Source: Rhabdornis inornatus
Taxonomy: Eukaryota > Chordata > Aves > Passeriformes > Rhabdornithidae
Assembly: GCA_013397075.1 (NCBI GenBank)
Contig: VWZS01002022.1
Coordinates: 496,001 to 560,000 of the forward strand
DNA: 64,000 nt
Reading direction: 5' to 3'
A program made the position numbers and the translations under genes. Numbering within the stretch: position 1 is the stretch's first letter; each line of letters opens with the position of its first letter. Below the pieces are notes generated by a model. The model was not told where the DNA came from, did not search any database, and worked only from the letters and a program-made list of their open reading frames with translations. This document shows, piece by piece, positions 59,591-64,000 of this stretch.

Positions 59591-61984
59591 CTCAACAGCA
59601 GCTATGATATATTTTGACAGCTCCCAGACGGCTCCTGAGAGAATTTCCCTGTTCCAACACAACCCATGCAGGGGGGCCCAGCTTTGGGAGCTGCAGTCCT
59701 ACAAGGCAAAGCTCTCTGCTTGTTTTTGTACCAATTTCTGCTTGGTTTTGCCTTGTTTTGCTTTAGTACTGTGAAGAAGTTTCCCTTGTAGATCTCGCCT
59801 GAACACTTGGAGCTGCAGGCTGCATGCTAGTTCATGATGTGTATTTCCCACTCATGCACCCCAAAATAGCTAAGAAACATTGAGCTGCTCCAAAACCTTA
59901 GAAACATCTCAAAGGTCCTGATAAACATCCTGCAGTGAGGAGTCTGGAAGAGGAGAAAGGCTCCAGTGATGTCCCCACTGCCCTCAGCCTTTCCTAGATA
60001 CCCCAAACAACTGCAGGGAGAGCTGCTCTGTGCACACAGCCCCAAAAATCCAGCTCCACAGGACAGGGAAGGCATTTTCTTCAGCACCCCACTCCCAGGG
60101 GAGACTCCCAGCCCTCAGCAGGTGAGACAGACACCCCAGGCCCCAGCTGTCAGCCTTGGCTTTGCTGAGCTCCCTGAGCCTCAGCCCTACCAGCCACCTC
60201 TGAAAGCATCCAAACCCAAACACTGATTCACAGCCAGAGGAAGTGCCCCAAGAATGAATCAAAGGGTTAACACAGGCCAGGGGTGTTGGGTGTCAGTCAC
60301 CTTGAGCTCGATAATCACATAAACACAGCAGGAATAACTCTGGAGCAGCCAGCTCAGCCAGGGGATGAGCTGTGATGGGACAGGGGGTGACTGCCCACTC
60401 CTGCTGCACAAGGAGAAGTCACAGGGCTCAGAGCTGGGGTGAAACCAGGACAGGGGGTCCAAAGAGCCCCCACCATGGAATTACCACAGCACTGCTCACC
60501 CCAACACATCCCCACTGCTGCCTGTGTCCCACAGCCCCAGCAATGGGACAATCCCAGGATGGAGGAGTCACTCTTTTCCACTGGGACGCACTGGGAAAGG
60601 ATGGAGGCATTTGAGAACAGGAGAGATTTTGGTCTAAATCCAGAGGGTTTGCTTAGTTTTGAAGATATTAGTGATTTTTCCCACATGGCTCCAGCATGGC
60701 AAAGAAGGATCCCATAAGAAAAGCTGGAGCTGGCACAGAGCTAAACCCCTGCCACAGACAAGCAAAGCTTTTGTCATCAAAAACCCCCAGATTTTGGAGG
60801 GGTCTGTAGCTCACCTAAGGCATGGACTAAACTCGGGTTTGGTAAACCCAGGACTGGGTCTAAACCTGTCAAATCAAACCTGAATGGATCTAAACCATCA
60901 TCCAGTCCCATCTTAGAGCAAGAAGCCCTGCCTTGAGCAATTTCTGCCATGCACAGTTCAGGGAAACCAGGGACATTTCCATGGAGAAATGAGTTGTCTC
61001 AGTGGGACCAAAAAGCCCACATCACATCAAAAGAGCCTCAGTTTCCCCAATGACACCTTGAAACCAGGATTCATCTTTCAGGTTTGCCCCAATGCCATCA
61101 GACACCAGCTCTGGGAACTCAGGTGGATGCTGGTTCTGTGGGGCTGTTCCCAAATCTGGCTCCAGCAGCAGGAGCCCCTTGCAGCTAGCTGGGAGGAGTT
61201 GAAATGCCGAGCACGCCTTCCCGACGTTCACCCTGATTTTCAGAAATTGCATTAAATCAGTATTGCTGCAAATTGCCCTCTTTTTTTGGCTCCAGCTTGA
61301 TGTAAAAAGGAAAACAAATGGAGTTTTAAAATGCAGCTAATCAAGGAGTTAAAGAGAGGTTAATCCTAATGGATTAATCAGCTCGCAGGAGGATGAGAAG
61401 GAGGCTCGGGTGAGAAGGAGCAGAGAAGCAGCCAAGCCTGGTTCCTTCTCCCAGGGGTGATAGAAAGGTTCAGAGAGAGTGTGGAGACAGTGGTGATATT
61501 CCTTCTCCCACCTGCCTGCATCCAGCATGGGGACCACAGAGGAATAATGTGTCCTGGACTTAGGTGTATCTTCCATGGGAAAACAGAGTCCCCAATGCAT
61601 CTGTCATCATCCCCTGAGGAAAAGGGTGAGGAGTGTTTGACATCACCACCCTCACCTACAGAAACCAAGAGGTGACAAAAGCCAGGATGTGGGGAGGCCC
61701 TGACTGGTGTTAATCCCCCTGCAGAACTCCAGGTAGGATTGAGGAAGGGGTTTTGAACAGAGCAGAGCCGTCCCAAGGCTTTCAACCACTGCCTGCACCC
61801 ACCAGGGCTGCTCTGACTCCTGCAGAATCCAGCCCATGGCTCCTGCCACCAAATCCAAACATCCTCCTGCCCAAACCATCAGCATCTGCCTCCCAGCACA
61901 GCCAGGCATCCTCCATGGGACAAAGCCTCTTTCTTGGCAGCTAATTGGGCTTAGGCATAAGAAGGGCTTGAACATCGTTAGTGA
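59591..61984. other. G+C-rich DNA, no gene proven
   Basis: Overlapping frames of up to 135 codons on both strands, as expected at this base composition. None is recognisable. No interspersed repeat was identified. Confidence 0.45.
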
Positions 61985-62115
61985 CAGTGCAAGCCAGGAG
62001 CTTTAAAGAAGGTTATTAATGATATACACACTGTATACAGCAGCATAATCACCAAAAAAATATTAGATCCATTAAGTATCATTATCAAGGCCTGGAGCTA
62101 ATCATTTAAGCTTAA
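61985..62115. promoter_or_regulatory. A+T-rich island, candidate enhancer
   Basis: About 130 bp of markedly A+T-rich sequence sit inside G+C-rich DNA. They contain 'ttattaatgat', 'cagcataatcacc', 'tccattaagtatcattatc', 'gctaatcatttaag' and 'cttaatg', which is a dense set of homeodomain-like TAAT cores. No repeat family matches. Confidence 0.25.
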
Positions 62116-62351
62116 TGAAACCTATACATTTCTCCAGCACTGGCAGCAGTGCTCATCCCTCAGAGGGAGGTGGCAGCCAGGGAAGGCTGGAGCCATGCTG
62201 TCCCTGCAGCTTCACTGCTGCACGAGTGCCCTGCTGGCTCTGGGCTCTGTGTTGCCCAGAGCTGAGCCCCCTTCCAGGTGCTTTCAGCAGCAATTCACTC
62301 TCTTCAGCATCAGCCTTTTGCTTCGGCAGCTCAAAGACCTTCTGGTCAATG
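62116..62351. other. G+C-rich DNA, no gene seen
   Basis: Short spacer between the A+T island and the CR1 remnant, without recognisable features. Confidence 0.4.
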
Positions 62352-62450
62352 AGCACAGAATGGCTTGGATGGGCAAGGACCTTGAAGACCATCTCATTCC
62401 ATGGGCAGGAATCTTCCACCAGGCTGCTCAGAGCCCATCCAGCCTGGCAG
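62352..62450 (-). repeat. CR1 LINE 3'-end remnant
   Basis: The plus strand reads 'gcacagaatggcttggatgg', 'gcaaggaccttgaagacc', 'atctcattccatgggcagga', 'atcttccaccaggctgctca' and 'gagcccatccagcctggcag'. This is the complement of the common avian CR1 3' end. A 5-bp class deletion joins 'cattcca' directly to 'tgggcagg'. The far limit is uncertain and may reach about 62470. Confidence 0.9.
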
Positions 62451-62514
62451 GGCTCTCCTCCCACACCTCCCTCCTCTCCCTTGTTTTGAGCAGTCTTTGG
62501 AGAGCGGAGGAGAA

Positions 62515-62600
62515 ATGATTTGGAGCCGAGGCGCTGCAATGATCTCACTGCTAATTATGCGGAAAAGTCATTTTGCTGTGGCTGCGGTGATGAAGTGATA
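62515..62600. promoter_or_regulatory. Candidate conserved noncoding element
   Basis: The block contains 'gagccgaggcgctgcaatga', then 'ctgctaattatgcggaaaag' and 'gtggctgcggtgatgaagtg'. It mixes a homeodomain 'taatta' with four retained CpGs in repeat-free DNA, right beside the CR1 remnant and between the two A+T islands. Confidence 0.22.
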
Positions 62601-62944
62601 GGAGAGGAGCAAAACCCCACAGCCACTTTGTGCATGGCAAATTAAACAGAAATAAAACCCAAAGTGACCAAACCCAGGGCCTTGACCCCTGTGAGCCACT
62701 GTGGGTGCTGTGCTAGCCCCAAACCCACTGCAATTAGGGACAGGCAAATCAGGCAATTAGGGACACAATTCACACAATTCAAAATGCCATCAGCTCCACT
62801 CTCCTCTTTGTCCACGTCTGTTTTCCACCCTGGGCCCAGCAGCAGGATCATTGCTACAGCAGGACTCACCATCATTTTAAAGGGGAGCTGGGGATTAGCA
62901 GCATCCTTATTAAAACCACTCACTCACACCTCATTTTACCTTCC
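62601..62944. other. Noncoding DNA, no gene seen
   Basis: A 21-bp-spaced direct repeat of 'aattagggacag/aattagggacac' occurs near 62732-62766. Open frames of about 100 codons on each strand overlap and are unrecognised. Confidence 0.4.
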
Positions 62945-63010
62945 CACTGGAGATGATTTAGCTTGATTTATTCTAATTAGTTGTAATTTATTGTTTTAAT
63001 GAGCTCTTCT
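62945..63010. promoter_or_regulatory. Homeodomain-motif cluster, candidate enhancer
   Basis: Within about 60 bp lie 'gatgatttagcttgattta', 'taatta' (62974-62979), 'gtaattta' and 'ttttaatgagctc'. This is an A+T-rich patch with several TAAT cores in G+C-rich surroundings. It belongs to the same set of islands as 61985-62115. Confidence 0.22.
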
Positions 63011-64000
63011 GCAGGCTTTTTGTGCTTCATAACCACCCTCCTTGGCTGCTACAATGCATTTCAAGGAGGTCTTTTAATAAGGAGAGGTTTCCAAGGCTGC
63101 CTTAGATAGGGAGGTTTTGTTGGAGTATGAAAAAATCAAAATTAAGCCAAAAATTTCCTCTCCTCCAGGATGGGTTTGCTGGGGAGCATCTGGCTGGGAA
63201 CAGGAGGCTGCACTTCAACACTTCACCCAAATGGCAAGAGAGCCCTTAATTATCAGCAGTGTTACAACTGGGTTAAAGACTGGCAAAAGAAAACAAATAG
63301 GAGAAAACTCTCCTTCATCCAGCTGCAGCTGTGGAGAAGGGAATTTTGGCCTGGAAGGTGCTGCTGCCCAGAGGCAGCTGCAATTCCATGGATAGGTCAG
63401 GGATGCTCAACACCAGGGTCACACACACTGCCCACCCAGGAGGGTCTGTGCTACTGGGGGGGGTCACAGGGTCTCAGAGCCCACCCAGGCCCTTCCTGGC
63501 ATGGGCACAGGCAGAAGCATCCAGAACACGATGCCATAACCAGAATTGCTTTACCCACAGAGATCTCTCCTCCCCTTCCCTCTGCTGGGATGGGTGAAGC
63601 TGCAGGAGCTCCTTGATCAGGGGTGGCTGGGCCATTTAATGGCTTTCCAGCCTTTAATTTGGAAGGGAGAGAAAGGCCCTCTGGTCAGCCAGGTGGGTTA
63701 TTTCTGTGATGCTGGGTTCTTCCATTAGAAAAAAAAAGTAAGTTTTTGCTTCTCTGTCCCCATGGCTGTCACATGGCAAAGTGTTCCCTTTGGAGACATC
63801 CAAAATAAAGCAGATGAGATTCGCTTTGCAGGTAGAGACAAAAACTTCATGAAAGCAAAACCTCCAAAGGAGGAGAAACTCCCAAAGAGAAACATGAAAA
63901 CCCCCAAATGGCTTCAGCTACAGCAGAGAAACACCTGGGTGGTTACTGGATATTTTCTCTGGGAAAAGGGACTGGCTTGTACTGAAGCAGCTGAGATTTG
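63011..64000. other. G+C-rich DNA, no gene proven
   Basis: Overlapping plus-strand frames of 92, 148 and 88 codons (63117-63616) are unrecognised. An A9 run lies near 63729. The window ends inside the same type of DNA. Confidence 0.45.

Overview
This window is noncoding or mostly noncoding DNA from a vertebrate, very probably a bird. The best evidence is four or five remnants of CR1 LINE 3' ends. They show the avian hallmark of a G/A-rich 'gggttggaagg'-type motif, or its complement 'cccttccaactc', next to short 'catagaat'/'cacagaatc' terminal repeats. A few very old MIR-like SINE remnants are consistent with an amniote genome. Interspersed repeats are otherwise sparse, as expected for birds. 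The CR1 style fits a passerine or other neognath, but I cannot name the species. There are no bacterial or phage genes, no operons, no Shine-Dalgarno-preceded genes, and no tRNA, rRNA or CRISPR that I can see.

Layout. Positions 1 to about 49 kb are A+T-rich and CpG-depleted, with open frames nearly all under 100 codons and often open on both strands, as in a large intron or gene desert. This part holds MIR-like remnants near 3.87, 11.52 and 34.33 kb, CR1 remnants at 7.01 and 17.99 kb, low-complexity tracts, G-poor C/T-rich segments (10.64-11.05, 43.11-43.40 and 48.56-48.81 kb), a 20-bp tandem repeat at 43.60 kb and an A-rich tract at 43.95-44.10 kb. The notable exception is a compact CpG island at 30.16-30.53 kb with a YY1/E2F-like motif, the best promoter candidate here. 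A 229-codon ATG-initiated frame on the minus strand (46489-45800) is unusually long for its surroundings but resembles nothing I recognise.

From about 49-51 kb to the end the sequence becomes much richer in G+C. This segment contains two CR1 remnants with their 3' ends pointing outward (54.06-54.35 kb), another CR1 (62.35-62.45 kb), CpG-rich stretches at 57.5-58.07 and 58.36-58.93 kb, and several A+T-rich islands with homeodomain- and POU-like motifs (53.65, 61.99, 62.55 and 62.97 kb) that look like regulatory elements.

No protein-coding exon could be identified with confidence. Promoter and enhancer calls rest on composition and motifs only; alignment to other bird genomes, or RNA/ATAC data, would decide them. 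I did not find a convincing new biological system. The CpG island at 30.2 kb, the CpG cluster near 58 kb and the A+T islands near 62-63 kb are the places I would look first.
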